Below are positions 51,791-60,207 of a DNA stretch of 60,207 nt, in pieces. The notes below the pieces were generated by a model. The model saw only the letters and a program-made list of their open reading frames with translations, did no database searches and was not told the DNA's origin. A program made the position numbers and the translations under genes. The DNA is from a candidate division WOR-3 bacterium (lineage in GTDB: Bacteria > Hydrothermota > Tepidihabitantia > SM23-42 > JAOAFX01): contig JBDRVV010000018.1 of the NCBI GenBank assembly GCA_039802005.1, positions 1 through 60,207 of the forward strand, in the 5' to 3' direction. Within the stretch, counting starts at the first letter, position 1. Each line of letters starts with the position of its first letter.

Positions 51791-52693
51791 TTAAATCTTT
51801 ACCATTCTTTCAATTGCATTAATCGCTCTTAACCTTATCGCTTCATCAACCGTGATTTCATATTTCAAATCTTCTAAAGTCCAAAGGACTTTCTCCAGGG
51901 TTGTCAATTTCATATTCGGGCACATCGCATTAGGATTTCCAGGAATGAAGTCTTTATTCGGATTTTCTTTTTTCAACCTATGCAATAATCCTATTTCAGT
52001 ACATATTATAAACTGCCTATATGGACTATTTTTTGCATAGGCTATCATCTGAGATGTAGAACAGATAGCATCCGCAATCTCCTGAACTTCAATTCTGCAT
52101 TCGGGATGAACAAGGACCTTTGCCTCTGGATATTCCTCTTTCAGTCTTAATATCCCCTCCTTGGTGAACAGCATATGAGTAGGACAATATCCATTGTAAA
52201 GATAAAATTTTTTTTCTGGGACATTGCGTGCAACATAACTGCCCAGATATTTATCAGGAACGAATAAAATCTCTTTCTTATCTAATGCCTTTGCAATCTT
52301 AACACCGTTTGCTGATGTGCAACAGATATCTGAAAGTGCCTTAACTTCAGCGGTTGAATTGATATAAGTAATAACCCCGGCCTCGGGATATTTTTCTTTT
52401 TCCATATTCAACTTTATAGGATCGATCATATTAGCCATTGGACATCCGGCATGCAAGTCCGGCATCAAAACAATCTTTTCAGGATTGAATATCTTCGCAG
52501 TTTCAGCCATAAAATGAACACCACAGAAGACAATCACTTCGGCTGAAACATTTTGAGAAATTTTAGCCAATTCCAGAGAATCACCCAAATAATCACCAAT
52601 ATCCTGAATTTCAGGTAACTGATAATTATGTACCAGAATCACCGCATTTCTTTTCTTCTTTAATTCTTCAATCTTTTTTATTATATCATTCAT
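51791..52693 (-). CDS. nadA: Quinolinate synthase A
   Basis: A 300-residue Fe-S enzyme that condenses iminoaspartate with DHAP for NAD synthesis. It shows LVHNYQLPEIQDIGDYLGDS, FCGVHFMAETAKI, CCTSANGVKI, VHPECRIEVQEIAD and GNPNAMCPNMKLTTL, with the three cluster cysteines. The ATG at 52693 overlaps the M23 gene by 8 bases; a TTG at 52702 is an alternative start. nadB and nadC are not in the window. Confidence 0.95.
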   Translation of the reverse strand: MNDIIKKIEELKKKRNAVILVHNYQLPEIQDIGDYLGDSLELAKISQNVSAEVIVFCGVHFMAETAKIFNPEKIVLMPDLHAGCPMANMIDPIKLNMEKEKYPEAGVITYINSTAEVKALSDICCTSANGVKIAKALDKKEILFVPDKYLGSYVARNVPEKKFYLYNGYCPTHMLFTKEGILRLKEEYPEAKVLVHPECRIEVQEIADAICSTSQMIAYAKNSPYRQFIICTEIGLLHRLKKENPNKDFIPGNPNAMCPNMKLTTLEKVLWTLEDLKYEITVDEAIRLRAINAIERMVKI

Positions 52694-53567
52694 CTGCCAC
52701 AATCCCTTTAGAGATCATTATATAATCAATGGGATTGACTGGAACTCCATCAATCCTTATTTCATAGTGGAGGTGTGGACCCGTGGTTTTTCCACTCGTT
52801 CCAACATAAGCAATAATATCTCCTCTTTTTATTGATTGTCCCTGTCTCACCGCTGGGTTCTGACAATGGGCATAGATTGTCTCAAACCCTTCACTGTGGC
52901 TTATTTCTATGACGACACCAAAATCTCGTTTATTATTAATTTTTCTTACAACCCCATCCGCAGTGGCAATGATGGGAGTGCCAACCGGCGCAGCAATATC
53001 TATCCCCTCGTGCATCCGCATCGTGCCTGTAAATGGGTCATGGGCATAACCAAACCCTCGCATAAACCAGCCATTTACCGGAGGGATTGATGGAATCAAA
53101 TCTTTTAATCTTTCCTTTTTATTTAAATAATCCACTATTGCCTTATTATCTGAATAATTTTGTTCTACCCTGATTAGTAATTTATCAAGTGTTTCTGATA
53201 AATTTTTACCTGTTTTTCTTTCTTCCGTTACTTTCTCTATCATTAATTCGTTTATAAACTTCTCAATAGGCATTAATCCAGAAAAGTATTTGAGAACCGT
53301 ATCTCTCTTTGCCAGACTATCAAGCATAATATTTAATGATTTAATTTCTGATTCCATATGTTCAATGTCTTTCTGAATAATAGCATTTTCTTTTGTCAAC
53401 AGATGTAATCTTTTATAATCAACCCTGCTTCGGGCAAAGTTGACAATCCCATATATAAATAGCACCATAATTGCAATAATAAAAAGAATTATAAGGCTGA
53501 CAATGCTCCAGTTAATAAGAAAATTAAAGGTTTTATTCTTCCGTTCATTGACTACAATAATCTCCAT
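52686..53567 (-). CDS. Membrane-anchored M23 (LytM) peptidase
   Basis: A 293-residue envelope protein. One membrane segment (about residues 20-45) and a coiled coil (about 55-90) lead to the C-terminal LytM domain. MHEGIDIAAPVGTPI, VVIEISHSEGFETIYAHC and GKTTGPHLHYEI keep the HxxxD and HxH zinc ligands, so it is probably an active peptidoglycan endopeptidase. The start is ATG 53567 with AGAGGA upstream; the earlier in-frame ATG at 53585 directly touches the -10 box. It leads an operon with nadA. Confidence 0.92.
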   Translation of the reverse strand: MEIIVVNERKNKTFNFLINWSIVSLIILFIIAIMVLFIYGIVNFARSRVDYKRLHLLTKENAIIQKDIEHMESEIKSLNIMLDSLAKRDTVLKYFSGLMPIEKFINELMIEKVTEERKTGKNLSETLDKLLIRVEQNYSDNKAIVDYLNKKERLKDLIPSIPPVNGWFMRGFGYAHDPFTGTMRMHEGIDIAAPVGTPIIATADGVVRKINNKRDFGVVIEISHSEGFETIYAHCQNPAVRQGQSIKRGDIIAYVGTSGKTTGPHLHYEIRIDGVPVNPIDYIMISKGIVADE

Positions 53568-53585
53568 GGGGAATCCTCTTGTCAT

Positions 53586-53613
53586 ATTATAGCCCTAATT
53601 TTAACAAAGTCAA
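53586..53613 (-). promoter_or_regulatory. Promoter of the M23 peptidase-nadA operon
   Basis: Minus-strand TTGACT (53613-53608), 16-base spacer, TATAAT (53591-53586). The start codon is the ATG at 53567, after an AGAGGA site. It faces away from the crp-like promoter at 53628. Confidence 0.8.
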
Positions 53614-53627
53614 GGACAATTTAGGCA

Positions 53628-53655
53628 TTGACTTTGTCAATAACTCTGATATAAT
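53628..53655 (+). promoter_or_regulatory. Promoter of the crp-like operon
   Basis: TTGACT (53628-53633), 16-base spacer, TATAAT (53650-53655). The leader to the ATG at 53720 is about 60 bases and ends with AAAGGAGG. Confidence 0.8.
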
Positions 53656-53665
53656 ATCATGGTAT

Positions 53666-53719
53666 ATGTCAGTTCAGGGTATATTGAAGTCCAGAAACTT
53701 TCACAAAAAGGAGGTATAA
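53666..53719 (+). other. Possible 17-residue leader peptide upstream of the crp-like gene
   Basis: A short frame reading MSVQGILKSRNFHKKEV lies between the promoter and the crp-like gene. Its stop TAA ends right at the next ATG (53720), so it spans the AAAGGAGG site of that gene. Its ATG would be close to the transcript 5' end. Translation is not proven. Confidence 0.35.
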
Positions 53720-54352
53720 ATGGTTGAAGGAATGGAAAAGACCTTGAATCCCGGCGAGATTTTATTCAACGAAGGGGACAAAGGGGATGTGATGTATTTA
53801 ATTAAAGAAGGACAGATAAAAATTACGAAAGGCAAAGGTCCGGATGAACGCGTGCTTGCGGTACTAAAAGAAGGAGATTTTTTTGGTGAGATGGCGATAA
53901 TAGATGGCTCACCTCGTTCCGCAACGGCAATTGCTATTTCAAAAACATCTCTTCTTGTTATTGATAAAGAGACATTCCGGTCAAAAATTCGTGAGAATCC
54001 ACTGATTGAATATATTTTGGAAACCCTAACCAAACGTCTACGCAACGCCGATGAACAGATTAAACTTTTGACAATAAAGAGTGAAGAAAGAAGAGTCGTT
54101 GCTTACATAATCACCAAGGCAAAGGAACTTGGAAAGAGCACATCCGAAGGTATTGAAATTACTCCATTCTCATTTGAGAGTATGGCACTTACTACGGGGA
54201 TTGAATTAAGCAAAGTAAAAGATTATGTTGATAAACTCTGTCAGGTCAATCTTGTATCATTGAAGAATAATAGTTTGGTTATAAGGGCAGTTGAAGACCT
54301 TGATGATTATCTTCGTTATATCGCACTCAAGGAGAAGTTTGAAAAAGCATAA
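53720..54352 (+). CDS. Crp/Fnr-family cyclic nucleotide-binding regulator
   Basis: A 210-residue protein. The cyclic-nucleotide-binding domain covers residues 1-115: [20 protein letters not shown], then [21 protein letters not shown], the phosphate-binding cassette with the Glu and Arg that contact cAMP or cGMP. The C-terminal winged helix covers about 120-195 ([27 protein letters not shown]). It is a plausible reader of a nucleotide made by the cyclase-like proteins, but no direct link is shown. It heads the run prfA-prmC-nadK-recN-pgsA-dapF. Confidence 0.9.
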   Translation: MVEGMEKTLNPGEILFNEGDKGDVMYLIKEGQIKITKGKGPDERVLAVLKEGDFFGEMAIIDGSPRSATAIAISKTSLLVIDKETFRSKIRENPLIEYILETLTKRLRNADEQIKLLTIKSEERRVVAYIITKAKELGKSTSEGIEITPFSFESMALTTGIELSKVKDYVDKLCQVNLVSLKNNSLVIRAVEDLDDYLRYIALKEKFEKA

Positions 54353-54357
54353 TTAAA

Positions 54358-55425
54358 ATGGCGCTTAGTTTAACCGATCGCAAAGAGAAAGAGGCAGAAT
54401 TAAAAAAACTGCAGGATTTACTCAGTTCAGGCGAAGTATTAAAAAATCCAAAGGAATATGCAAACATCTCCAAACAGTATAAAAAAGTCCAACAATTGCT
54501 TCAGAAATATGAAGAATACGAAAAAATTGCAAAGGAAATAGAAGAGATTGAAAGTATATTAAAGAGTGATAATCCTGAACTACGCGAACTGGCGGAAATG
54601 GAAATCTTAAATCTAAAAAATAAATTAGAGAATATTGAACAGGATATAGATAACTTCTTAAATCCATTTTATGAAGAATATCAGAAAAATTGTATAATTG
54701 AGATTCGTGCTGGTGCGGGAGGCAATGAGGCAACCCTTTTTGCTGCCGATGTCTTCAGAATGTACACAAAATACATTGAGAAAAAAAAGATGAAATATGA
54801 AGTCCTTTCATCCCATCCCAGTGACCTTGGTGGATTTAAGGAAATCATCTTCCTTGTTTCAGGTGAAAATGCCTACGGAACATTTAGATTTGAAAGTGGC
54901 GTGCACCGGGTTCAGCGGGTTCCAGTAACTGAAGCAAGCGGCAGGATTCACACTTCAACAATTACGGTTGCAGTCCTTCCCGAGATAGAAGAATCGCAGA
55001 TAGAGATCTCGCCCGATGATTTAAAGATTGATACATTCCGGGCAGGTGGACACGGCGGGCAGAATGTTAATAAAGTTTCATCGGCTGTCAGGATTACACA
55101 TATTCCCACAGGAATCACCGTTGCCTGCCAGGACGAACGTTCCCAGCATCAAAACCGAGAGAAAGCAATGAAGATTCTCAGAGCAAGGCTTCATGCGATA
55201 GAGTCAGAAAAAAAATTCCGTGAGATTGAAAATCAGCGTCGGCGCCAGATCGGTACCGGAGAACGCAGTGAAAAAATAAGGACATATAATTTCCCCCAGA
55301 ACCGTGTAACCGACCACCGCATTGGTTTGAATTTATACAATCTTCAAAATATCCTCGATGGTGAACTTGATGAGTTAATAGATGCCCTAAAGAAATATGA
55401 AAGAAATAATAAGGAAATTAAGTAA
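54358..55425 (+). CDS. prfA: Peptide chain release factor 1
   Basis: A 355-residue RF1 recognising UAA and UAG. It shows [17 protein letters not shown] (the PxT tripeptide that reads the stop codon) and [18 protein letters not shown] (the catalytic GGQ). The N-terminal coiled coil is present. It starts 5 bases after the crp-like gene and overlaps prmC by 29 bases. Confidence 0.97.
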   Translation: MALSLTDRKEKEAELKKLQDLLSSGEVLKNPKEYANISKQYKKVQQLLQKYEEYEKIAKEIEEIESILKSDNPELRELAEMEILNLKNKLENIEQDIDNFLNPFYEEYQKNCIIEIRAGAGGNEATLFAADVFRMYTKYIEKKKMKYEVLSSHPSDLGGFKEIIFLVSGENAYGTFRFESGVHRVQRVPVTEASGRIHTSTITVAVLPEIEESQIEISPDDLKIDTFRAGGHGGQNVNKVSSAVRITHIPTGITVACQDERSQHQNREKAMKILRARLHAIESEKKFREIENQRRRQIGTGERSEKIRTYNFPQNRVTDHRIGLNLYNLQNILDGELDELIDALKKYERNNKEIK

Positions 55426-56224
55426 AGACTTCGATCTCAGCATTGAAGAAACCGAGCTGCTTGCCTCAACCCTGCTGAAAAGACCACGCTTTGAAATTTA
55501 TCTCAATAATAATTACGATCCAATGATTGATAAAAGCCTGAGGATAAAATTTACTTTGATAAAAAATGGCGTGCCGGTCGAGTATATCACAAAACAGGTG
55601 CAATTCTTAAAATATAATCTTATATTATATCCTGGCGTCTTCATACCAAGGTTAGAAACCGAATATTTTGTAGAACAAATCTGTAAATTAATTAAATTTA
55701 AGCCCCAAAGAATATGTGAAATTGGGACCGGATGCGGTGCAATCTCTATCGCCCTTGCCGATTTTTTTAAGGATGCAGAAATAATTGCCACCGATGTCTG
55801 TGAATTGGCATTACAGAATGCACAGGAAAATATTTTGAAATATAATTTAGATAAGCGCATTAAATTAATCAGGGCTGATATTTTTACCGCTTTCAAAAAA
55901 GGAATTTTTGATTTGATTGTATGTAACCCCCCATACATTCCAAGAGAAAGGATAAAAGCATTACCAAAAAGCGTTAGAGACTTTGAACCGAGAAGGGCAT
56001 TAGATGGTGGTGAAGGTGGGACTGTGTTTATTAAGAATTTGATTGATCAGGGTCAACGCTATTTAAAAAATTCAATAAATATAGCCCTTGAAATTGACGA
56101 AGATGAGATGGAAGATCTTGATTTGTATCTTAAGGGGCGGGGTAAAAATTACTTATTTCTGAAAGATTTATTCGGCAGAGTCCGTTATCTGTTTATCGGG
56201 AGATTCAGCAAATGCAGTATGTGA
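55397..56224 (+). CDS. prmC: Release factor glutamine methyltransferase
   Basis: A 275-residue enzyme that methylates the Gln of the GGQ motif in RF1 and RF2. It shows an N-terminal helical domain, then [18 protein letters not shown], the SAM loop [18 protein letters not shown], and [20 protein letters not shown], whose NPPY is the catalytic motif. It overlaps prfA by 29 bases, the standard pairing. Confidence 0.96.
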   Translation: MKEIIRKLSKDFDLSIEETELLASTLLKRPRFEIYLNNNYDPMIDKSLRIKFTLIKNGVPVEYITKQVQFLKYNLILYPGVFIPRLETEYFVEQICKLIKFKPQRICEIGTGCGAISIALADFFKDAEIIATDVCELALQNAQENILKYNLDKRIKLIRADIFTAFKKGIFDLIVCNPPYIPRERIKALPKSVRDFEPRRALDGGEGGTVFIKNLIDQGQRYLKNSINIALEIDEDEMEDLDLYLKGRGKNYLFLKDLFGRVRYLFIGRFSKCSM

Positions 56225-56994
56225 GATTAGTAATAAACAAAAAAAAACCTGATGCCGATAAAAATTTAAAAATTGCTACAAAAATTTTGAGACAAAGAGG
56301 GTTTAGATTATCAAATAAACCAGATTTTGTAATAGCACTCGGTGGTGATGGAACCCTGCTCTCCGCAGTCGCAAATTACGCCCATAATGATATGCCAATT
56401 TTAGGGGTGAATTTAGGTGGGCTGGGTTTCCTCACCGATGTAAAATTTTCTCACTTCAAAAAAATCCTTGATGAAATTAAAAAAAATCGGTTTCGGATTG
56501 AAAACAGAATGATGGTATGTGCTGAATTAAAAAATGCCGTCTTATATGCTTTAAACGATATAACAATCTGCACAAATACACCCGGCAGGGTGGTTGAATT
56601 TTCGGCGAAGATAGATGGTGAATATATCTGTAGATTTGTCGCTGATGGGATAATAATTGCCACACCCACCGGTTCGACTGCCTATTCTCTTGCTACCGGA
56701 GGACCGATATTGCTGCCGAGTAGCGAGGCAATAATTATGACCCCGATTGCGCCCCATACGCTCTCGGTACGACCCATTGTTTTGACCCCGGATTCTAAAA
56801 TTGAAATTCAGATAGGGAAAAAGGGAAATGCCATAATCGTCGCTGATGGGCAAAAGAGTAAAATTTTAAAAACCGGTGAAAATATAAAATTTTATAAGGC
56901 ACCATATTATGTAAAATTGATAAAACCACTCAATTCAACCTTTTTTCAAACCCTTAAAGAAAAATTGAAATGGGGCGGAAGAGAAAATGCTTAA
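56212..56994 (+). CDS. nadK: NAD kinase
   Basis: A 260-residue enzyme making NADP from NAD. It shows FVIALGGDGTLLSAVANYA (the GGDG loop), LGVNLGGLGFLTDV, DGIIIATPTGSTAYSLATGG and VADGQKSK. It overlaps prmC upstream by 13 bases and recN downstream by 8 bases. Confidence 0.96.
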   Translation: MQYVRLVINKKKPDADKNLKIATKILRQRGFRLSNKPDFVIALGGDGTLLSAVANYAHNDMPILGVNLGGLGFLTDVKFSHFKKILDEIKKNRFRIENRMMVCAELKNAVLYALNDITICTNTPGRVVEFSAKIDGEYICRFVADGIIIATPTGSTAYSLATGGPILLPSSEAIIMTPIAPHTLSVRPIVLTPDSKIEIQIGKKGNAIIVADGQKSKILKTGENIKFYKAPYYVKLIKPLNSTFFQTLKEKLKWGGRENA

Positions 56995-58654
56995 ATTCTT
57001 GAGGGTGAAAAATTTTGCCCTGATGGAAGAACTCGCTTTGAACTTTGAGCCGGGATTGACCGTGATCACCGGTGAAACAGGGGCGGGAAAATCAATGATT
57101 GTTGAAGCAATTGCGGCGCTCTGCGGTGAAAAAATGGATGAAGTTTCAATAAGGACTGGCAAAGAATACGCCGAAATCACCGGAATTTTTGAAATAAATT
57201 CTGAGGTCCTTGACCTATTAAAAAAATATAATATTGAGGCTAATGAAGAACTAATAATTAGAAGAAGGATTGAAAGAGGAAAAAGGCAATTCGCATATCT
57301 AAATGACCAGATTGTAAGTCTGTCGCGGTTAAAAGAGATTACTATGAGCTTGATTGACCTTGTCGGTCAATATGAAAATCAATCGCTATTCAATGTATCA
57401 AACCACTTAAAACTTTTAGACCGATTTGCCCACATCGAAAACCGTCTTGCTGAATACCAGAAAATCTTTGATGAGCATAAAAAATGCCAATTGGAACTTG
57501 ATGAACTTTTGAAACTACAAAACGAAAAAGAGCAGAAACTGGAAAATCTAAAATACGATATTGACGAAATCGAAAGGGCAAATTTGAAACCCAAAGAAGA
57601 AGAGGCACTAATAGAAGAGAAAAATCTTTTACAAACCAGTGAAAAACGGGCAAATTTAATTGATGAGATAATACCACGGCTCTACGAAGCCGAATCCTCG
57701 GCTTATGAAAATCTGGCATTGGTAATCAATCTTGTTGAGGAATTGGGGAATTTAGATACCAGGCCCGAGATAAAAAATTTGAAATCCATTCTTGAGAATA
57801 GCATCAGCAATATTGAAGAAGTTTACAGACAATTAGTTGACTATCGCGAACATATTGACTTCTCAAGAGAAAGGTTTGAAGAAGTGATGGAAAGGCTTGA
57901 TTTGATTGGAAGGTTGAAAAAGAAATACCGGAAGGACATAAATGAAATAATTGAGTACTTAAAGGTAGCCCGCGAAGAAATTGCAAGATTAGAACAAGCT
58001 GATATAGCGATTGAAAAACTCCAGCAACAATTACAATTGCTTTCCAAAGATTTGCAGACTATGGCTAATGAATTATCAAAAAAGCGAAAGACTGCAGCAA
58101 AGATCATGGAAAAAGAGATTATCAAAATCCTCAGCCGACTGGGAATGGAAAGGGCAAAGTTTCAAATCAATTTTGCAGAAAAACCCATTGATGAAACGGG
58201 TATGGATAATGTTGAATTTTATATCTCCACCAACCCCGGTGAAGAATTGAAACCGCTGCACAAGGTAGGTTCTGGTGGTGAGATATCAAGGATGACCTTA
58301 GGACTAAAAACCATTCTCTCCGAAGCGGACCATATCCCGATAATAATATTTGATGAAGTTGACACAGGTATTGGCGGCAGAATTGCTGAGGCAGTTGGGG
58401 AACTTCTTTTTAATCTCAGCAAAGACCACCAGGTGATTTGTATTACCCACCTACCTCAGATATCAATATTCGCTGACAACCATATTCTGGTCAAAAAAGA
58501 AATAAAAAAAGATACAACCCAGGTAAATGTATTAAAACTTGATGAAGAAATGCGTAAAATGGAAATCGCCCGTATGCTTGGTGGGAAAGAAATTACAAAA
58601 AAAACGATAGAACATGCAGAAGAAATCCTTCAGAAACGGAGAAGAAGTGAGTAA
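56987..58654 (+). CDS. recN: DNA repair protein RecN
   Basis: A 555-residue SMC-like ATPase in double-strand break repair. It shows FALMEELALNFEPGLTVITG with Walker A GETGAGKS, two coiled-coil arms around residues 150-370, the ABC signature VGSGGEISRMTLGLK, Walker B IIIFDEVDTGIGGRI and the switch ICITHLPQIS. Length fits the family. It overlaps nadK and pgsA. Confidence 0.97.
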   Translation: MLKFLRVKNFALMEELALNFEPGLTVITGETGAGKSMIVEAIAALCGEKMDEVSIRTGKEYAEITGIFEINSEVLDLLKKYNIEANEELIIRRRIERGKRQFAYLNDQIVSLSRLKEITMSLIDLVGQYENQSLFNVSNHLKLLDRFAHIENRLAEYQKIFDEHKKCQLELDELLKLQNEKEQKLENLKYDIDEIERANLKPKEEEALIEEKNLLQTSEKRANLIDEIIPRLYEAESSAYENLALVINLVEELGNLDTRPEIKNLKSILENSISNIEEVYRQLVDYREHIDFSRERFEEVMERLDLIGRLKKKYRKDINEIIEYLKVAREEIARLEQADIAIEKLQQQLQLLSKDLQTMANELSKKRKTAAKIMEKEIIKILSRLGMERAKFQINFAEKPIDETGMDNVEFYISTNPGEELKPLHKVGSGGEISRMTLGLKTILSEADHIPIIIFDEVDTGIGGRIAEAVGELLFNLSKDHQVICITHLPQISIFADNHILVKKEIKKDTTQVNVLKLDEEMRKMEIARMLGGKEITKKTIEHAEEILQKRRRSE

Positions 58655-59174
58655 AAAATTTACAATTTCAAATGCCATAACAATTTTTAGATTTTTGCTC
58701 CTTCCGTTCATAATATATTTTCTTATAAAAAAAGAACGTATCATTGCATTTATAATAATGCTCGTTGCACTCTTTTCTGATGTAATTGATGGCTATATTG
58801 CAAGAAAGTTCCATCAGGAGAGTGATCTGGGTAAAGTCCTTGACCCATTATGTGATAAGATCTCTCTCGCAATCATACTTTTGACACTTTTACTGATTAA
58901 TTCTGTTCCACTCTGGGCAGTTATTATAATTGCCGTGAGGGATATATTAATCCTTGCTGGTAGTTATGTTCTGTTCAGACAAAAAAGAACAATATACAAA
59001 TCCAACTTTTTTGGTAAAATCACTGGTTTTCTATTTGGATTGATGATTCTTGCATTTACCTTGAATTATCAAAAACTCGGGATGATTGCACTTTATATTT
59101 CTATACCATTTATGGTTGGTGCATTCATAACATACTACCAGAGATTTATCTTGGCTATCCGTAAAAACAATTAA
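58647..59174 (+). CDS. pgsA: CDP-alcohol phosphatidyltransferase (PgsA-type)
   Basis: A 175-residue membrane enzyme, probably phosphatidylglycerophosphate synthase. The motif DGYIARKFHQESDLGKVLDP with a further D gives DGxxAR...GxxxDxxxD. Several membrane segments surround it. The GTG at 58647 overlaps the recN stop (GTGAGTAA) and follows GGAGAAG; an upstream in-frame start at 58614 is inside recN. The substrate (glycerol-3-phosphate or other alcohol) is not fixed by the sequence. Confidence 0.9.
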   Translation: MSKKFTISNAITIFRFLLLPFIIYFLIKKERIIAFIIMLVALFSDVIDGYIARKFHQESDLGKVLDPLCDKISLAIILLTLLLINSVPLWAVIIIAVRDILILAGSYVLFRQKRTIYKSNFFGKITGFLFGLMILAFTLNYQKLGMIALYISIPFMVGAFITYYQRFILAIRKNN

Positions 59175-59186
59175 GGAGGCAAAGAA

Positions 59187-59987
59187 ATGAAGCCAATATT
59201 TTTCACAAAAATGGAAGGGACAGGGAATGATTTTGTGGTGATTGACAATCGCGAAGAGCAATTCAGTGAAGTTGTTAACAAAGATAATATAAAGGAAACA
59301 GTGGTCAAAATGCTGGACCGGCACAATGGCATCGGTGGTGATGGATTGATTCTCATAGAAAATTTCAAAGGTTATTTTTTCAGTATGCGATATTTTAATC
59401 GTGATGGTAGTGAGGCAGACACCTGTCTAAATGGTGCAAGATGCGCAGTAAAATTCGCCCAGCGTCTCGGTATCATTGATGACAAAGGTAAATTTTTAAC
59501 TCCTGCTGGACCAATTGGTTTTGCATACCAACCTGATAAAATCAGCATTGAAATTCTTCCTCCAATGGATATTAAATTAAACTTCAATCTGACGATTGCG
59601 AGAAAAAAATACAAACTCTCGTATCTTAAACTAGGTGTGCCTCACACAATTCTTTTTGTTGATTCGTATGATGATATAGATATCATTGATATTGGCAGGG
59701 CAATCCGTAATCATAAGGACTTTCAACCTGACGGCACGAATGTTGATTTTGTCAGGGTGAAAAAAGACGAAATTTTTGTGCGTACCTATGAGCGCGGAGT
59801 TGAAGACGAAACCCTTTCCTGCGGCAGCGGTGTAGTAGCGTCTGCTTACATTGCGGTTAAACTATTTATGGCAGAATCACCGGTTAAAGTGATAACCCGT
59901 GGCGGTGAATTGACCGTGACATTAAAGGACAAACTCTATCTTGAAGGTCCGGCAAACATAATCTACGACGGGACATATTATATTTAA
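59187..59987 (+). CDS. dapF: Diaminopimelate epimerase
   Basis: A 266-residue enzyme interconverting LL- and meso-diaminopimelate for lysine and peptidoglycan. It shows FTKMEGTGNDFVVIDN, DTCLNGARCAVKFA (first catalytic Cys) and GVEDETLSCGSGVVASA (second catalytic Cys). Leu stands where Gly is usual in the first motif (CLNG, not CGNG). AAGGAGG precedes the ATG. It is the last gene of the long crp-like run. Confidence 0.95.
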   Translation: MKPIFFTKMEGTGNDFVVIDNREEQFSEVVNKDNIKETVVKMLDRHNGIGGDGLILIENFKGYFFSMRYFNRDGSEADTCLNGARCAVKFAQRLGIIDDKGKFLTPAGPIGFAYQPDKISIEILPPMDIKLNFNLTIARKKYKLSYLKLGVPHTILFVDSYDDIDIIDIGRAIRNHKDFQPDGTNVDFVRVKKDEIFVRTYERGVEDETLSCGSGVVASAYIAVKLFMAESPVKVITRGGELTVTLKDKLYLEGPANIIYDGTYYI

Positions 59988-60207
59988 AAAGTTATTCCAT
60001 GGGAATGCGGTTATTATATTCTTGAGTATTTTTCTTTTAATGGAGTGTATTAGTGTGGTGATATCTTGTGATTTTTAAGAATTTTATACATCCTCATTGA
60101 CGCAATTCCCTCTATCAGTTTTTGCTATAAAATTTTAAAAATGCTACAAAATACACTTTCGTGTGAAAAATTGGCGTTTTTACACTTAAAAGGAAATTTC
60201 TAAAAAC
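59988..60207. other. AT-rich region at the right edge without a recognised gene
   Basis: About 220 AT-rich bases to the window edge. Only very short frames occur, and no clear terminator or 16-base-spacer promoter is visible. Confidence 0.6.

Noticed and set aside
53659-53727. A 22-codon frame starting 3 bases after the -10 box of the crp-like promoter
   Set aside because: Its ATG probably lies upstream of the transcription start, judging by the 5-base spacing of the leaderless genes, and it overlaps the crp-like start out of frame.
53720-54352. The Crp-like gene as proven partner of the tandem cyclase-like genes
   Set aside because: The loci are about 35 kb apart and nothing in the sequence ties them; I leave it as a possibility in the gene entry.

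Overview
This is a densely coded, AT-rich window from a bacterial chromosome. It looks like an uncultivated diderm lineage. Evidence for an outer membrane is an LpxB homologue, lipoproteins and a C-terminal sorting module of the type-9-secretion/FlgD kind. The two DUF2723-TPR membrane proteins, that sorting module and the mixed housekeeping order resemble candidate phylum WOR-3/Stahlbacteria genomes. That placement is inference from gene content; no 16S rRNA or complete phylogenetic marker set is present.

Layout. (1) 1-8401 is a defence/accessory island read leftward. It holds hsdR of a type I restriction system, an ORF6N protein, a HigB/HigA-like toxin-antitoxin pair, a second ORF6N paralogue, a UvrD-like helicase with a cysteine cluster, and hsdS, which is cut by the left edge. 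Low-complexity and palindromic repeats lie between these genes. No hsdM is seen; it may lie beyond base 1. (2) 8585-10087 is a Tat-exported SagB-like double nitroreductase with a sorting tail. (3) 10138-12782 is the ribosomal/RNA operon rpsP-khpA-trmD-rplS-rnhB-yraN-tRNA-Arg, lacking rimM. (4) 12819-20269 is ruvX-mltG, then two long class III nucleotidyl-cyclase-like proteins, then a pseudo-receiver/GAF/GGDEF protein, all overlapping: the best candidate for an undescribed signalling system. (5) 20357-28248 holds a small exported protein and two DUF2723 membrane proteins flanking a PP-loop enzyme and a HIT protein. (6) 28249-32859 holds a methyltransferase, two acyl-CoA dehydrogenases and two lipoproteins. 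(7) 32901-36803 holds uppS-cdsA-rarA and a divergent J-domain operon. (8) 36824-41213 is a glycolipid/polysaccharide block (LpxB, epimerase, radical SAM, glycosyltransferase). (9) 41243-46286 holds hypE, ychF, a PpiD-like chaperone, a zinc ribbon and purM. (10) 46297-59987 holds envelope and housekeeping genes including rho-rpmE-prfB, an M23 peptidase with nadA, and crp-prfA-prmC-nadK-recN-pgsA-dapF.

Regulation. I found 21 promoter-like elements of the form TTGAC(A/T)-N16-TATAAT, or close variants, and every one has exactly a 16-base spacer. In nine of them the start codon lies only 5-7 bases after the -10 box, so those genes are probably translated from leaderless mRNAs. The other genes with promoters have a leader, usually with a GGAGG-type ribosome-binding site. 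Promoter positions also correct several gene starts (ruvX, DUF2723-2, the J-domain gene, the M23 peptidase, the PpiD-like gene and the second acyl-CoA dehydrogenase).
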